64,000 nucleotides of DNA from Allobosea thiooxidans. GTDB taxonomy: Bacteria > Pseudomonadota > Alphaproteobacteria > Rhizobiales > Beijerinckiaceae. Below the pieces are notes generated by a model. That model was not told where the DNA came from and did not search any database. It saw only the letters and a list, made by a program, of their open reading frames with translations. Location of the stretch: assembly GCF_900168195.1 (NCBI RefSeq), contig NZ_FUYX01000003.1, positions 1-64,000 on the forward strand, written 5' to 3'. The translations under genes were made by a program, and so were the position numbers. Position 1 is the stretch's first letter. Every line of letters starts with the position of its first letter. This document shows positions 29,481 through 40,298 of this stretch, one piece after another.

Positions 29481-31166
29481 CTATCCCACGCGATTCACGC
29501 TGGTTTTCGCCAGGATCACGGCCGGATAGAGCCCGGCGAGGATGATCAGCAGGGCGGCCAGCGCCCCGTCCTCGAACACGCCGCGCGAGGCATGGCCGTA
29601 GACGACGGTCGCCAGCGTGTCGATGTTGAGCGGGCGCAGCAGCAGGGTCGCCGGCAGTTCCTTGAGGCAGTCGACGAAGACCAGCAGGGCCGCGGCCGCG
29701 ACGGCCGGGCGCGCCAGCGGCCAGTGCAGCCGGCGCAGGATCTCCTGCCGGCCGGCGCCGAGCGCGCGGGCGGCATCGTCGATCCGGGGCGAGACGCGCG
29801 CCAGCCCGCTCTCGACACCGGAGACGCCGATGGCGAGGAAGCGGACCGCATAGGCGATCACCAGCGCGGCGCCGGACCCGATCAGCACGAGGCCCGGATT
29901 GAAGCCGAACAGGGCCCGGCTCGCATTCGCCAGCGCATTGTCGAAGGCCGCGAGCGGGATCAGCAGGCCCAGTGCGAGCACGGTCCCCGGCACCGCGTAG
30001 CCGAGCGAGGCGAGGCGGGCGAGCGGCTTCAGCCAGGTTTCGCGGCCGCTGCGGCTCGCGGTCGCGATACCCAGGCCGAGGGCGAGGACGATGATGGAAG
30101 CGGTCCCGGCGAGCAGGACGGCATTGCCCAGCAGTTTGAGCAGCCCGGTATCGAACTGGTCGAGCAGGCCGCGCTGCAGGATCTCGGCGACGAGATAGCC
30201 GATCGGCAGGATCGCTCCGAACAGGACAGGCAGCAGGCAGGCGAAGGCCGCCGCCGCGGCCGCACGGCCGGTCAGGAGCTTGCGGCCGACATGGCGCGGC
30301 TGCCGCACAGGCAGGGTGAAGCGGCGCTGGCCGCGTAGCCGGGCCTCGGCCAAAATGAGCAGGAAGACGACGAGCAGCATCACGCAGGCGATCTGCGCCG
30401 CGCCGGGCAGCGAGCCCCGGTTGATCCAGGTGGTGTAGATCGAGAGCGTGAGCGAGCGGACGCCGAGATACTCGGTCGCGCCGATGTCGTTGAGCGTCTC
30501 GAGCAGCACCAGCGTCAGCCCGGCGGCCAGCGCCGGGCGCGCCAGCGGCAGCCCGATGCGCCAGAACAGCCGGCCGGGCGTGGCGCCGAGATTGCGCGCC
30601 GCCTCGACGATGGTGGCGCCCTGGAGGCTGAAGAGGGCGCGGGTGCTGAGATAGACGTAAGGGTAGAGCACGATCGCCATGATCGCGATGGCGCCGGGCA
30701 GGTTGCGCGGATCGGGAAACCAGTAGTCGCGCAGCGAGCGCCAGCCGGTCATGGCCCGCAAGGCGCTCTGCAGGGGGCCCTGGAAGCCGAGGAATTCGAC
30801 GTAGATATAGGCGGTCAGATAGGTCGGCAGCGCCAGCGGCAGGACCAGCAGCCATTCCAGGCTGCGCCGGCCGGGAAACTCGAACTGCGAGACCAGCCAG
30901 GCAGCCCCGACGCCGATGCCGGCGCTGAGCAGCCCGACCCCGAGGAGGAGCAGCGCCGTCTGCATGAGCACGCCGGGCAGCACATTGGCGACGAGGTGCG
31001 GCCAGATCTCGGCGGCCTGCGTCGAGGACAGCGCGGTCGCGGCCAGCGCGAGCAGCGGCAGCAGGACGAGCCCGGCGCCGAACAGCGAGAGATAGGCGAA
31101 ACGAGTCGACGGCCGCCACGAAGGTGACGGCCGCCGCATGTCGGCGAGCGGGTGGCTCAGGCTCAA
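29481..31166 (-). CDS. fbpB: Ferric-iron ABC transporter permease
   Basis: This 561-residue inner-membrane permease has two fused six-helix halves. The EAA loops are VEAARNLGATPGRLFWRIGL in the first half and DDAARALGAGRQEILRRLHW in the second. It starts with TTG at 31166, whose TTGA overlaps the stop of the upstream binding-protein gene; an ATG at 31139 is an alternative. Co-translation with an FbpA protein that has the iron Tyr-Tyr pair supports ferric iron as substrate. No ATPase gene follows; the next gene encodes an AsmA protein. Confidence 0.88.
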   Translation of the reverse strand: MSLSHPLADMRRPSPSWRPSTRFAYLSLFGAGLVLLPLLALAATALSSTQAAEIWPHLVANVLPGVLMQTALLLLGVGLLSAGIGVGAAWLVSQFEFPGRRSLEWLLVLPLALPTYLTAYIYVEFLGFQGPLQSALRAMTGWRSLRDYWFPDPRNLPGAIAIMAIVLYPYVYLSTRALFSLQGATIVEAARNLGATPGRLFWRIGLPLARPALAAGLTLVLLETLNDIGATEYLGVRSLTLSIYTTWINRGSLPGAAQIACVMLLVVFLLILAEARLRGQRRFTLPVRQPRHVGRKLLTGRAAAAAAFACLLPVLFGAILPIGYLVAEILQRGLLDQFDTGLLKLLGNAVLLAGTASIIVLALGLGIATASRSGRETWLKPLARLASLGYAVPGTVLALGLLIPLAAFDNALANASRALFGFNPGLVLIGSGAALVIAYAVRFLAIGVSGVESGLARVSPRIDDAARALGAGRQEILRRLHWPLARPAVAAAALLVFVDCLKELPATLLLRPLNIDTLATVVYGHASRGVFEDGALAALLIILAGLYPAVILAKTSVNRVG

Positions 31167-32173
31167 TTGTCGAAGCCGACCTTGTCGACGAGATCGGCGG
31201 CGGCCTTGCGCTGCTTGGCGACCTCGGAGAGCGGCAGCTTGTCCGGGGTCACGGCGCCGAGCAGCCTGACGGCGGCGGAGTCGGTCACGGCGGCGTTCAC
31301 CGGGAACTCGAAATTGCCGTTGGCGTAGAGGGCCTGGGCTTTCTCGCCGAGCATGTACTCGATCAGCTTGACCGCATTGTCCTTGTTCGGCGCGTTCTTG
31401 GCGATCGCGGCGGCCGAGACGTTCACATGGGTGCCGCCATTGGCAAAGGTCGTCTTCAGCGGCTTGATCGCGTCGAACCAGCCCTTCTGCTCGTTCTTCG
31501 CCTGGCTCATCAGGCCGATATAGTAGGTGTTGATCACGGCGATGTCGCAGAGGCCGGACTGGATGTCGCGGGCGACGTCGCGGTCGCCACCGCCGGGCTT
31601 GCGGGCCGCGTTGGCTCGCAGCGCCTTCAGATAGGCCTCCGACTTCTCGGCGCCGTTATGGACGAGATAGGCGGCGAAGAGGGCGTTGTTGTAGGGGTGC
31701 TGGCCGGCGCGGATGCAGAACTTGCCCTTCCACTTCGGATCGGCAAGGTCCTCATAGGTGATGGCGTCCTGGGAGACGCGGTCCTTCGAGACGACGACGA
31801 TGCGGGCGCGCTTGGTCAGGGTCACCCAGTTGTTGTCGGGGCGAAGCTGGGCGGGAACGACCTTGTCGACGACCTCGGACTTGACCGGCTGGGTGATGCC
31901 GGCGTCGACCGCGGCGGCGATCTCGCCGACATCGACCATCAGCATGACGTCGGCCGGGCTGTTGGCGCCCTCGGCACGGATGCGCTCCTGGAGCCCGTCC
32001 TTGAGGAAGACGGCATTGACCTTGACGCCGGTGTCCTTGGTGAAGGCTTCAAGCACCGGGTTGAGCAGGCTCGGCTCCCGCGTCGTGTAGAGGTTGACGC
32101 TCTGCGCCAGGGCCGGGACAGCCAGCAGGCAGGACGACAGCGCCAGCGCATGGATTGCGGTTTTTCCGATCAT
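31163..32173 (-). CDS. fbpA: Ferric-iron ABC transporter substrate-binding protein
   Basis: This 336-residue periplasmic protein begins MIGKTAIHALALSSCLLAVPALAQ, a Sec signal peptide. The early VNLYTTREP and the adjacent tyrosines Y217 and Y218 in INTYYIG are typical of FbpA/FutA iron binders, where such tyrosines coordinate Fe(III). The frame could start at 32269, but the ATG at 32173 begins the signal peptide. Its stop overlaps the permease start. Upstream, the AT-rich stretch 32265-32330 contains TTCTAGAG and ATTCTAAT, faintly like iron-control elements, but this is only suggestive. Confidence 0.88.
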   Translation of the reverse strand: MIGKTAIHALALSSCLLAVPALAQSVNLYTTREPSLLNPVLEAFTKDTGVKVNAVFLKDGLQERIRAEGANSPADVMLMVDVGEIAAAVDAGITQPVKSEVVDKVVPAQLRPDNNWVTLTKRARIVVVSKDRVSQDAITYEDLADPKWKGKFCIRAGQHPYNNALFAAYLVHNGAEKSEAYLKALRANAARKPGGGDRDVARDIQSGLCDIAVINTYYIGLMSQAKNEQKGWFDAIKPLKTTFANGGTHVNVSAAAIAKNAPNKDNAVKLIEYMLGEKAQALYANGNFEFPVNAAVTDSAAVRLLGAVTPDKLPLSEVAKQRKAAADLVDKVGFDN

Positions 32174-32399
32174 TGTCTTGCTCCGTCGGTGTCGCGCCAG
32201 GAACGCGCATTGGGGCGAGCGATAATTCGCCGCCGACGGGGCGTCAACCAAGTAATCCTTTGATATCAATGTCTTATAGGAGTTCTAGAGTTCTCGTTAT
32301 TTGGATAAATTCTAATCTCTGGATCATCGCCTTGAAAACGCACCGGGATTTTTCGCGCCTCGGGTCGCATGTCTTTCGCCCAAGGCGATTTGTCGCGGC

Positions 32400-33500
32400 C
32401 TAGGGATTGCGCGTGGGCAGGGGGATCTGCCGGACCGGCCCATGCGAGACGGGGTCGAGCGAGCCGCGCAGCAGGGCATCGCTGCCGACGGCGTCGTCAA
32501 GCAGGCGCGCTTCGCGAACCCGCATCTGCCGGCGGACGCTGCCCGCTTCCGCCTCCATGCGGGAGACCCCGACCTGCTCGTCGATCTGGCGACGCTGGCC
32601 CTTGGACAGTTCCGAGGCCGTGCGGAAATCGCGGAAATCGTGGCGGCTATAGGGCCATGTCGAGGAACCGGCGAAGGTCGAGACCTTGCCGTCGAGGACC
32701 ACGCTGTCGCCCGGGCGCAGCGTGATGTCGCGCAGCAGGGAGATCCGCCGCTCGCCGGCCTGGACGATGGCGGGCCGGCAGGCAGGATCGGCGGCCTTCT
32801 CATGGCTGTAGGCCATCGGCAGCGCGGTATAGCGCTGGCCGTCGGCCGCGACGGCATCGTTGATCCCGGAGCTGCCCATGGCGGCACGGAAGACCTTGAC
32901 CGGCACGCCCGGATTCATCGCCTTGCACAGCGCTTCATGCGCCTTCATGTCGCCCGCCGCGCGCAACTGGCCGATCGGGGCGTGGAAGCCGTCGCACAGG
33001 CGCACGCAGAAGGTCTGGCCTCGCGCGGCGACGCCATGGGCAGGGGCAGGGGCAAGTGCCACGGCGCCGTTCTGGTGCTTCCGGGAGCGGGAGGCGGTTT
33101 CCTTGCGTGCGACCTGCCGGAAGGGGTTGAGCGCGACCGGCGGATGCGCGATCCGGCCGTCCGGGCGCGTCTGCAGGAGCGGCAGGCGCCAGCCCTGCGC
33201 GGCCGGCGCATAGGCGCTGGCGCGGGGCGGCATGTAGGCGGCGTGCTGAGCGCGCAGTTGGGCCGCCTTGCGGGCGGCTTCCTCGACATAGAATGCCCGG
33301 ATGCCGGCGTCGTCGTCGGCCGCCACCAGCGAGGCGGTCAGCACCATGCTGCCCGAGCCCAGCGCGATGCCGAGCGCCGCGAGGGCAATCAGCCGGGCAG
33401 GGCCGGCGCCGCGGGGAGAGACACCGTCCACGCCTTCGGCGGACAGGCCCTTGCCGTCGCGGGGCGGAACCCGCGCCGCGATTTCGCGGACACGCAACAT
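32400..33500 (-). CDS. DUF2865 domain-containing protein
   Basis: This 366-residue protein has one N-terminal membrane or signal segment (ARLIALAALGIALGSGSMVL, about residues 35-54) and then the DUF2865 core: FCVRLCDGFHAPIG, LCKAMNPGVPVKVFRAAMGSSGINDAVA and DGQRYTALPMAYSHEKA. Two cysteines in FCVRLC and one in ALCKA could form disulfides. The family is found mainly in Rhizobiales, is exported, and has no known function. The last 90 residues are Arg-rich. It stands alone; its neighbours are separated by 170 bases or more. Confidence 0.8.
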   Translation of the reverse strand: MLRVREIAARVPPRDGKGLSAEGVDGVSPRGAGPARLIALAALGIALGSGSMVLTASLVAADDDAGIRAFYVEEAARKAAQLRAQHAAYMPPRASAYAPAAQGWRLPLLQTRPDGRIAHPPVALNPFRQVARKETASRSRKHQNGAVALAPAPAHGVAARGQTFCVRLCDGFHAPIGQLRAAGDMKAHEALCKAMNPGVPVKVFRAAMGSSGINDAVAADGQRYTALPMAYSHEKAADPACRPAIVQAGERRISLLRDITLRPGDSVVLDGKVSTFAGSSTWPYSRHDFRDFRTASELSKGQRRQIDEQVGVSRMEAEAGSVRRQMRVREARLLDDAVGSDALLRGSLDPVSHGPVRQIPLPTRNP

Positions 33501-33670
33501 CGCGTCACTCCAAAACTGCGCTTGTTCACCGTCCGCCGCGTCTTGGGGTGTAGTTTACTTTTCGTTAAGCTTCAACGTTCCTGCCCGCTCCCGCCGCGAA
33601 AACGGGGAAGAATGCTTAACGGGCAAGGCGTTCCGGCGCCGTTGTCCGGCCCTCGCTCCCGGAGCGGGTT

Positions 33671-34081
33671 TCACAGGACCGCGAGCAGGATGCCGAGCCA
33701 CATCAGGAACAGGGCGAGCACGCCAACGCCGTAGACCGCGCCGCGCAGCGGCAGCCGGTTGGGGCCGATATGGATGAAGGTGTGGACGATGCGGCTCGCG
33801 ACATAGAGCCAGGCCAGCAATGCCATGGCGTAGCCGGTCGCTCCCGCCTCCATCGCCAGCATGATCAGCGCGAAGAAGACGACCGGCGTCTCGAACTGGT
33901 TGGAGAAGTTCGCCGAGGCGAGCCGGGCGGGAAGCGGGTAGCGCTCGGTCGAGACCGAGACCTCATCCATGCGGACGGCGCCCGAGGTGAAGGCGTCCTT
34001 GCGGCGCAACGCCAGGATGACGCCGACGACGAAGATCCAGAAGATCATCGCCAGCGCCGGATAGATCAGCTTCAGGGTCAT
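33671..34081 (-). CDS. MAPEG-family integral membrane protein
   Basis: This 136-residue protein has four hydrophobic segments in the MAPEG pattern. SANFSNQFETPVVFFALIMLAM (the conserved Asn/Glu region) lies in the middle and WLYVASRIVHTFIHIGPN after it. Eukaryotic members act on eicosanoids and glutathione; bacterial members are mostly uncharacterised. The ATG at 34081 begins MTLKLIYPALAMIFW; the frame reaches 34135. It is 69 bases downstream of guaB on the same strand. Confidence 0.85.
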   Translation of the reverse strand: MTLKLIYPALAMIFWIFVVGVILALRRKDAFTSGAVRMDEVSVSTERYPLPARLASANFSNQFETPVVFFALIMLAMEAGATGYAMALLAWLYVASRIVHTFIHIGPNRLPLRGAVYGVGVLALFLMWLGILLAVL

Positions 34082-34150
34082 GATGGCGCTCCGCATGGGC
34101 AGCTCTGGCCCGATCGATTCCGGCCAGTGCTGCACAAGGGCGGTGCGGAC

Positions 34151-35746
<1,596 letters not shown>

Positions 35747-35828
35747 CTAGTGCGTCGGGCGGGTTATTTTGCAGTGCCGAAGCGGCACCGGCGCATGGCC
35801 GGGCCGCCGCATGGCCGAGTCGTCGGTA

Positions 35829-36161
35829 TCAGCGCGAGAGATAGCGTGCCGGGGGCGAGGCCGCAGCGTCCGGCACGACGCCGAAGCAGCCCATGCTGTT
35901 CATCATATGGCCCTCGGCATTCGCCATGTTCTGGCAGGATTGCTGCCGGACGCAATTGTCGTAGCGCAGCCCTTCGCCGCCGCTGCCCGGGATCGTCTTG
36001 AACTGGCAGATCGCCGACATGCCATTCGTGGCGGCCGCGGGCGCCGTCTGCGCTTGCGAGGCCGTAGCGAAGCCGAGCCCGGCGAGGGCGAGGGAGGCGA
36101 CGAGACCCAGGCGGGGAAGGAGCGGGCGGGATTCGGAATAATGCTTTGAAATATGGGACAT
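35829..36161 (-). CDS. Small secreted protein with four cysteines, unknown function
   Basis: I do not recognise a named family. The 110 residues start with a signal peptide (about 1-37, ending near SQAQTAPA). The mature part has four Cys (AICQF, DNCVR, QSCQN, MGCFG) spaced as if for two disulfides, and a KTIPGSGGEGLRYDNC segment. The ATG at 36161 has a good ribosome-binding site (GGAGAGAC) seven bases away. It is divergent from the MFS gene. Similar short proteins occur in Hyphomicrobiales as hypothetical proteins, as far as I recall. The product is expected in the periplasm. Confidence 0.65.
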   Translation of the reverse strand: MSHISKHYSESRPLLPRLGLVASLALAGLGFATASQAQTAPAAATNGMSAICQFKTIPGSGGEGLRYDNCVRQQSCQNMANAEGHMMNSMGCFGVVPDAAASPPARYLSR

Positions 36162-36409
36162 CTTCGTCTCTCCGAAAATCGACGGCGCGCGCCCCTCGCG
36201 ACGGCCCGGCCTCGCCGGACAGCCACAAGATGGGGCCGCAGGATCGCGATCGGCAGTGAGGCCGATGCATGGCGGACTTGCTCTGTGGGAAGAGGCAGAA
36301 AGACCGTGCATGGCCGAACCGCGCGCCGCTCGCGGATTCGCGTGCCAAACCCGGCCTTCGGGCTCTCGTCAGGTCTGCTCCGGCCGGCTAAACGAAGCCC
36401 CTCGCGACG

Positions 36410-37888
36410 ATGTCGCGGCCCGCTCGGTCCATGCGGAAGGTCGAAGCCTTGCAGCGCGCCAAACTCCTGCCCCTGATCGTCGCCTGCGCGCTGTTCATGG
36501 AGAACACCGACTCGACCGTGATCGCGACCTCGCTGCCGGTGATCGCGAAGTCGCTCGGCGAGGACCCGATCGCGCTCAAGCTCGCCTTGACCTCCTATCT
36601 CGTCAGCCTCGCTGTCTTCATCCCGATCTCGGGCTGGATGGCCGACCGTTTCGGCGCGCGCACGATCTTCCGCTCGGCGCTGTGCGTGTTCATGCTCGGC
36701 TCGATCCTGTGCGCGATCTCGAGCTCGCTGGGAGCCTTCGTCGGCGCGCGCTTCGTCCAGGGCATGGGCGGGGCGATGATGGTGCCGGTCGGCCGCCTCG
36801 TCATCCTGCGCAGCGTCAGCAAGTCCGAGATCGTCGGCGCGCTCGCCTATCTGACGATTCCAGCCCTGGTCGGCCCCGTGGTCGGGCCGCCGCTCGGCGG
36901 CTTCATCACCACCTATTTCGACTGGCGCTGGATCTTCTTCATCAACATCCCGATCGGGCTCATCGGCATCGTGCTGTCGAGCCTGTTCTTCGAGGATATC
37001 CGCGAGGAGGACGTCGCGCCGCTCGACGTCAAGGGCTTCATCCTGTCCTCCTTCGGCTTCGCCGCGCTGATGCTGGGGCTCGCGACGGGCGGGCGGCATC
37101 TGGTGCCGGAATACATCTCCTATGGCTGCGTGCTGGCCGGTGCGGCAGCGCTCGTCGTCTACTGGTTCCACGCAAGGCGCATTCCCTACCCGGTGCTCAA
37201 CCTGTCGCTGTTCCGGATCCCGACCTTCCGCACCGGCGTGATCGGCGGCTCGATCTTCCGCACCGGCATCGGCGCGATCCCGTTCCTGCTGCCGCTGATG
37301 CTGCAGCTCGGCTTCGGGCTGGACGCGCTGCAATCCGGGCTGATCACCTTCGTCTCGGCCGCCGGCGCCCTGATCATGAAGACCCTCGCCAAGACCATCC
37401 TGGCGCGCTACGGCTTCCGGCGCGTGCTGACCGTCAATGCGGTGATCGGCGCCGCCTTTCTCGCCGCATCGGGCCTGTTCACCCCGGCGACGCCGCACGC
37501 GATCATGCTGTCCGTGTTGCTGGTCGGCGGCTGCTTCCGCTCGCTCCAGTTCACCGGCATCAACGCGCTGAGCTATGCCGACGTCTCCAATCGCGAGATG
37601 TCGAGCGCGACGAGCCTGTCGAGCGTCGCGCAGCAGCTCTCGCTCAGCATGGGCGTCACGATCGGCGCCTTCGCGCTGGAGAGCGTGAACGCGTTCCACG
37701 GCGGCAAGGCGTTGTCTGCGGGGGATTTCTGGCCAGCCTTCGCCCTGGTCGGGCTGATCTCGGCCTCCTCGGCGCTGTGGATGGCGCAGCTCGCTCCCGA
37801 TGCCGGCGCCGAGGTTTCGGGCCATGTGCCGGTGAGCGCGCGCAAGGCCACCGCCGAGGCGCTCGCTGATCAGAAGCCGCTGGAATAG
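36410..37888 (+). CDS. MFS transporter, DHA2 (EmrB/QacA-like) drug exporter family
   Basis: This protein of up to 492 residues has about 14 hydrophobic helices. Helix 1 reads ACALFMENTDSTVIATSLPVIAKSLG, the motif D1 of 14-helix proton-drug antiporters. Motif A is GWMADRFGARTIF, and motif C-like LTIPALVGPVVGPPLGG follows. It would use the proton gradient to expel hydrophobic compounds from the cytoplasm or membrane. No emrA-like adaptor gene or regulator lies beside it. Start ATGs at 36410 and 36431 are both possible, neither with a clear ribosome-binding site. Confidence 0.88.
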   Translation: MSRPARSMRKVEALQRAKLLPLIVACALFMENTDSTVIATSLPVIAKSLGEDPIALKLALTSYLVSLAVFIPISGWMADRFGARTIFRSALCVFMLGSILCAISSSLGAFVGARFVQGMGGAMMVPVGRLVILRSVSKSEIVGALAYLTIPALVGPVVGPPLGGFITTYFDWRWIFFINIPIGLIGIVLSSLFFEDIREEDVAPLDVKGFILSSFGFAALMLGLATGGRHLVPEYISYGCVLAGAAALVVYWFHARRIPYPVLNLSLFRIPTFRTGVIGGSIFRTGIGAIPFLLPLMLQLGFGLDALQSGLITFVSAAGALIMKTLAKTILARYGFRRVLTVNAVIGAAFLAASGLFTPATPHAIMLSVLLVGGCFRSLQFTGINALSYADVSNREMSSATSLSSVAQQLSLSMGVTIGAFALESVNAFHGGKALSAGDFWPAFALVGLISASSALWMAQLAPDAGAEVSGHVPVSARKATAEALADQKPLE

Positions 37889-37924
37889 CTTGCTGCGGCG
37901 GGGCGCCTGCCGCAAGGTCAGGCC

Positions 37925-38545
37925 ATGCAGGCGGCGCCCGGTCCCGGATCAGCGACCCGTTACAGGCTCCGCGCAGACGCGGGCGGCGTTCGGTTCAAGC
38001 AGGGCGAGACCGAGCTGACCCTCAGCGACGAGGGCATTGCCTACGAACTCGATGGCCGTTCGGGCCTCCGGCGTTTCGCCGATCTGCGCGGCGTGCGCCT
38101 GCAGGCGGTGACCGGCGGCCGGCGCTCGCGCTGGGAAGCGCTGGCCGAGCTGACATTCGCCGCCGGGCTGCCGCTGATCGTCCATTCGAGCGGGGCCTGG
38201 GGGGTGGACGAGCCCGAGCGCGACAGGAGCTTCGTCGCCTTCGTCGAAGATCTGCACCGCCGCCTCCTCGCGGGAGGGCAGGGCCATGTCGCGTTCCGAC
38301 GCGGCATCCCGGAGGGGCGCCACCGCTTCCTGATCGGGTTCGTGCTCCTTGCCACCGTCATTTTCGGCGGCGCCGCGCTGTTTGCCCTCTCGATCGGGCT
38401 CAGCGGCAGGGTCGGTTTCCTCGAAGTGGCGGTGCCGCTCTTCGTCCTCGGGGGATTCGGGGCCTGGATGTGGATCTCGGTCGCCCGTTCGGCGCCCGGG
38501 ACCTACGACCCGCGCCGGCCGCCACGGGACGTCCTTCCGGAATGA
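37925..38545 (+). CDS. Membrane protein of unknown function
   Basis: I cannot assign a family. The 206-residue protein has a soluble N-terminal half with a beta-rich pattern (LTLSDEGIAYELDGRSGLRRFADLRGVRL, about 31-59), resembling PH-like membrane-surface domains, and two hydrophobic helices near the C-terminus (about 135-185). The C-terminal DPRRPPRDVLPE probably faces the cytosol. It starts 36 bases after the MFS stop and may be co-transcribed with it. Codon use looks like the neighbours', so it is probably real. Confidence 0.6.
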   Translation: MQAAPGPGSATRYRLRADAGGVRFKQGETELTLSDEGIAYELDGRSGLRRFADLRGVRLQAVTGGRRSRWEALAELTFAAGLPLIVHSSGAWGVDEPERDRSFVAFVEDLHRRLLAGGQGHVAFRRGIPEGRHRFLIGFVLLATVIFGGAALFALSIGLSGRVGFLEVAVPLFVLGGFGAWMWISVARSAPGTYDPRRPPRDVLPE

Positions 38546-38554
38546 CCGGACGCC

Positions 38555-39313
38555 TCAGGCGTCGCCCATCTGCTCGGCGTCCCGGCCTTCGGCCTCGCGC
38601 GCGGCGCGGCGATAGCCGGTCGCGAGCACATAGAGCTCGGAGGAATCGGCGCGGCTCGCCGCCGGCTTGACGTTGCGCACCGTGGTGAAGTCGCGCTTCA
38701 GCCCGGCCAGCAGCTCGGCGCTGTCGCCGCCCTGGAAGAGCTTGGCGAGGAAGAAGCCGCCCGGCGCCAGCACGTCATGCGCGAATTCCAGCGCCGCTTC
38801 CGCGAGCGCGATGATCTTGAGGTGGTCGGTCTTCTTGTGGCCGGTGGTGTTGGCGGCCATGTCCGACATCACGCCGTCGGCCCGCCCGCCGAGGCGCTCG
38901 GTCAGCAGGGCAGGCGCCTCCTCGGCCATGAAGTCGAGCTGGATCAGGTCCACGCCCGGGATGGGATCGACCGGCAGCAGGTCGATGCCGACGATGCGTC
39001 CCTTGCCCTGTTCGAGCCCGATGCGCTTGGCCGCGACCTGGCACCAGCCGCCGGGCGCGCAGCCGAGATCGACAAGACGCTGCGCGGGCTTCAGGAACTT
39101 GTAGCGATCGTCCATCTCCACGAGCTTGAAGGCGGCGCGCGAGCGATAGCCCTGCTCCTTGGCCCGCTTCACATAGGGGTCGTTGAGCTGGCGCTCGAGC
39201 CAGAGCTGCGAGGAATGCTTGAGCTTGCCGGCCTTCTTGACCTTGACGCGCATGTCGCGCGCGCCTGCGGAGGCCTTGCCGCCCGCCTTGCCACCCGATT
39301 TTCCGGTCGTCAT
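38555..39313 (-). CDS. rlmE: 23S rRNA (uridine-2552)-2'-O-methyltransferase
   Basis: This 252-residue SAM-dependent enzyme methylates U2552 in the ribosomal A loop, a late step of large-subunit maturation. RSRAAFKLVEMDDRYKFL is the substrate-binding lysine region and LVDLGCAPGGW the SAM motif; DGVMSDMAANTTGH and PGGFFLAKLFQGG carry the catalytic Asp and Lys. The N-terminal 40 residues (KSGGKAGGKASAGARD) are basic and probably disordered. The ATG at 39313 is ten bases from the stop of the upstream phosphatase gene, forming a ppx-rlmE operon common in Rhizobiales. Confidence 0.93.
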   Translation of the reverse strand: MTTGKSGGKAGGKASAGARDMRVKVKKAGKLKHSSQLWLERQLNDPYVKRAKEQGYRSRAAFKLVEMDDRYKFLKPAQRLVDLGCAPGGWCQVAAKRIGLEQGKGRIVGIDLLPVDPIPGVDLIQLDFMAEEAPALLTERLGGRADGVMSDMAANTTGHKKTDHLKIIALAEAALEFAHDVLAPGGFFLAKLFQGGDSAELLAGLKRDFTTVRNVKPAASRADSSELYVLATGYRRAAREAEGRDAEQMGDA

Positions 39314-39323
39314 GGACTCAAAC

Positions 39324-40298
39324 CTATTTCCGCCGCCACCAGGCGCGGTCCTCATGCATCATGCGCAGCAGGATGCCTTCGCGCAGCCCGCGATCGGCAA
39401 TGCGGACGCGCTCGCTCGGGAAGGCCCGATGGATCGCCTCGAAGATCGCGCAGCCGGCCAGCACCAGATCCGCGCGCTCGCGGCCGATGCAGGCATTCGC
39501 CGCGCGGGCGGCATAGTCCATATCGATCAGCCGGTCGATGACCGCGCCCACATCGCGCTGATGCATCCACAGCCCGTCGACCTCGCGCCGGTCGTAGCGC
39601 GGCAGGTCGAGATGGATGCCGGCGACGGTCGTCACCGTGCCGGAGGTGCCGAGCAGATGGAAGCCCTTGGCATGGCGCGCAGCCGCGGCCTTTTTCACAA
39701 AGGGTTCAAGGGTCTGCGCGCAATCCTCGACCATACGCTCGAAGAGCTCGCGGCTGACCTCGACGCCGCCATAGCGCTCCGCCACGGTCACCACGCCGAT
39801 CGGCAGCGAGGCCCATTCGCGGATGCGGGCGGCGGGGTCGCGCGCCTCGCTGCGCCCGCCGAGCCAGACGATCTCGGTCGAGCCGCCGCCGATGTCGAAG
39901 ACGATGACGCTCTCGGCTGCAGGGTCGGTCAGCGCCGCGCAGCCGGAGACGGCGAGCGCCGCCTCGGTGCGCTGGTCGATGATCTCGAGCGATAATTCGG
40001 CCTCGGCCGCGACCCGCCGGATGAACTCGAGCCCGTTGGTCGCGGCCCGGCAGGCTTCGGTGGTGACCAGGCGGGCGCGGGTGACGCCGCGATTCGCCAT
40101 CTTGCCGCGGCAGATCTTCAGCGCCTCGACGGCCCGGTCCATGGCCGCGTCGGCGAGCCGGCTGCTCGCCGCCAGCCCTTCGCCCAGGCGGACGATGCGC
40201 GAAAAGGCGTCGACGACGCGGAAGCCGTGCTGCGCCGGGCGCGCGATCAGGAGACGGCAGTTGTTGGTGCCGAGATCGAGTGCCGCATAGGTCACCAT
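39324..40298 (-). CDS. ppx: Exopolyphosphatase / guanosine pentaphosphate phosphohydrolase family protein
   Basis: This 324-residue protein belongs to the Ppx/GppA branch of the ASKHA fold. The phosphate-binding loops are ALDLGTNNCRLLIA at the start and VFDIGGGSTEIVW in the middle. It would hydrolyse polyphosphate or pppGpp in the cytosol. It lacks the C-terminal HD-like extension of E. coli Ppx, giving the short form usual in alphaproteobacteria. The frame is open to 40952, but the ATG at 40298 begins the fold. It is followed closely by rlmE. Confidence 0.88.
   Translation of the reverse strand: MVTYAALDLGTNNCRLLIARPAQHGFRVVDAFSRIVRLGEGLAASSRLADAAMDRAVEALKICRGKMANRGVTRARLVTTEACRAATNGLEFIRRVAAEAELSLEIIDQRTEAALAVSGCAALTDPAAESVIVFDIGGGSTEIVWLGGRSEARDPAARIREWASLPIGVVTVAERYGGVEVSRELFERMVEDCAQTLEPFVKKAAAARHAKGFHLLGTSGTVTTVAGIHLDLPRYDRREVDGLWMHQRDVGAVIDRLIDMDYAARAANACIGRERADLVLAGCAIFEAIHRAFPSERVRIADRGLREGILLRMMHEDRAWWRRK

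Noticed and set aside
29386..31119. N-terminal extension of the AsmA frame
   Set aside because: It lies antisense-like over the real permease gene in another frame; the AsmA protein clearly begins at 29385 with its membrane anchor.
32265..32330. Irr/ICE-like iron box upstream of fbpA
   Set aside because: TTCTAGAG and ATTCTAAT are suggestive, but no full symmetric site is present and no promoter could be aligned with it.
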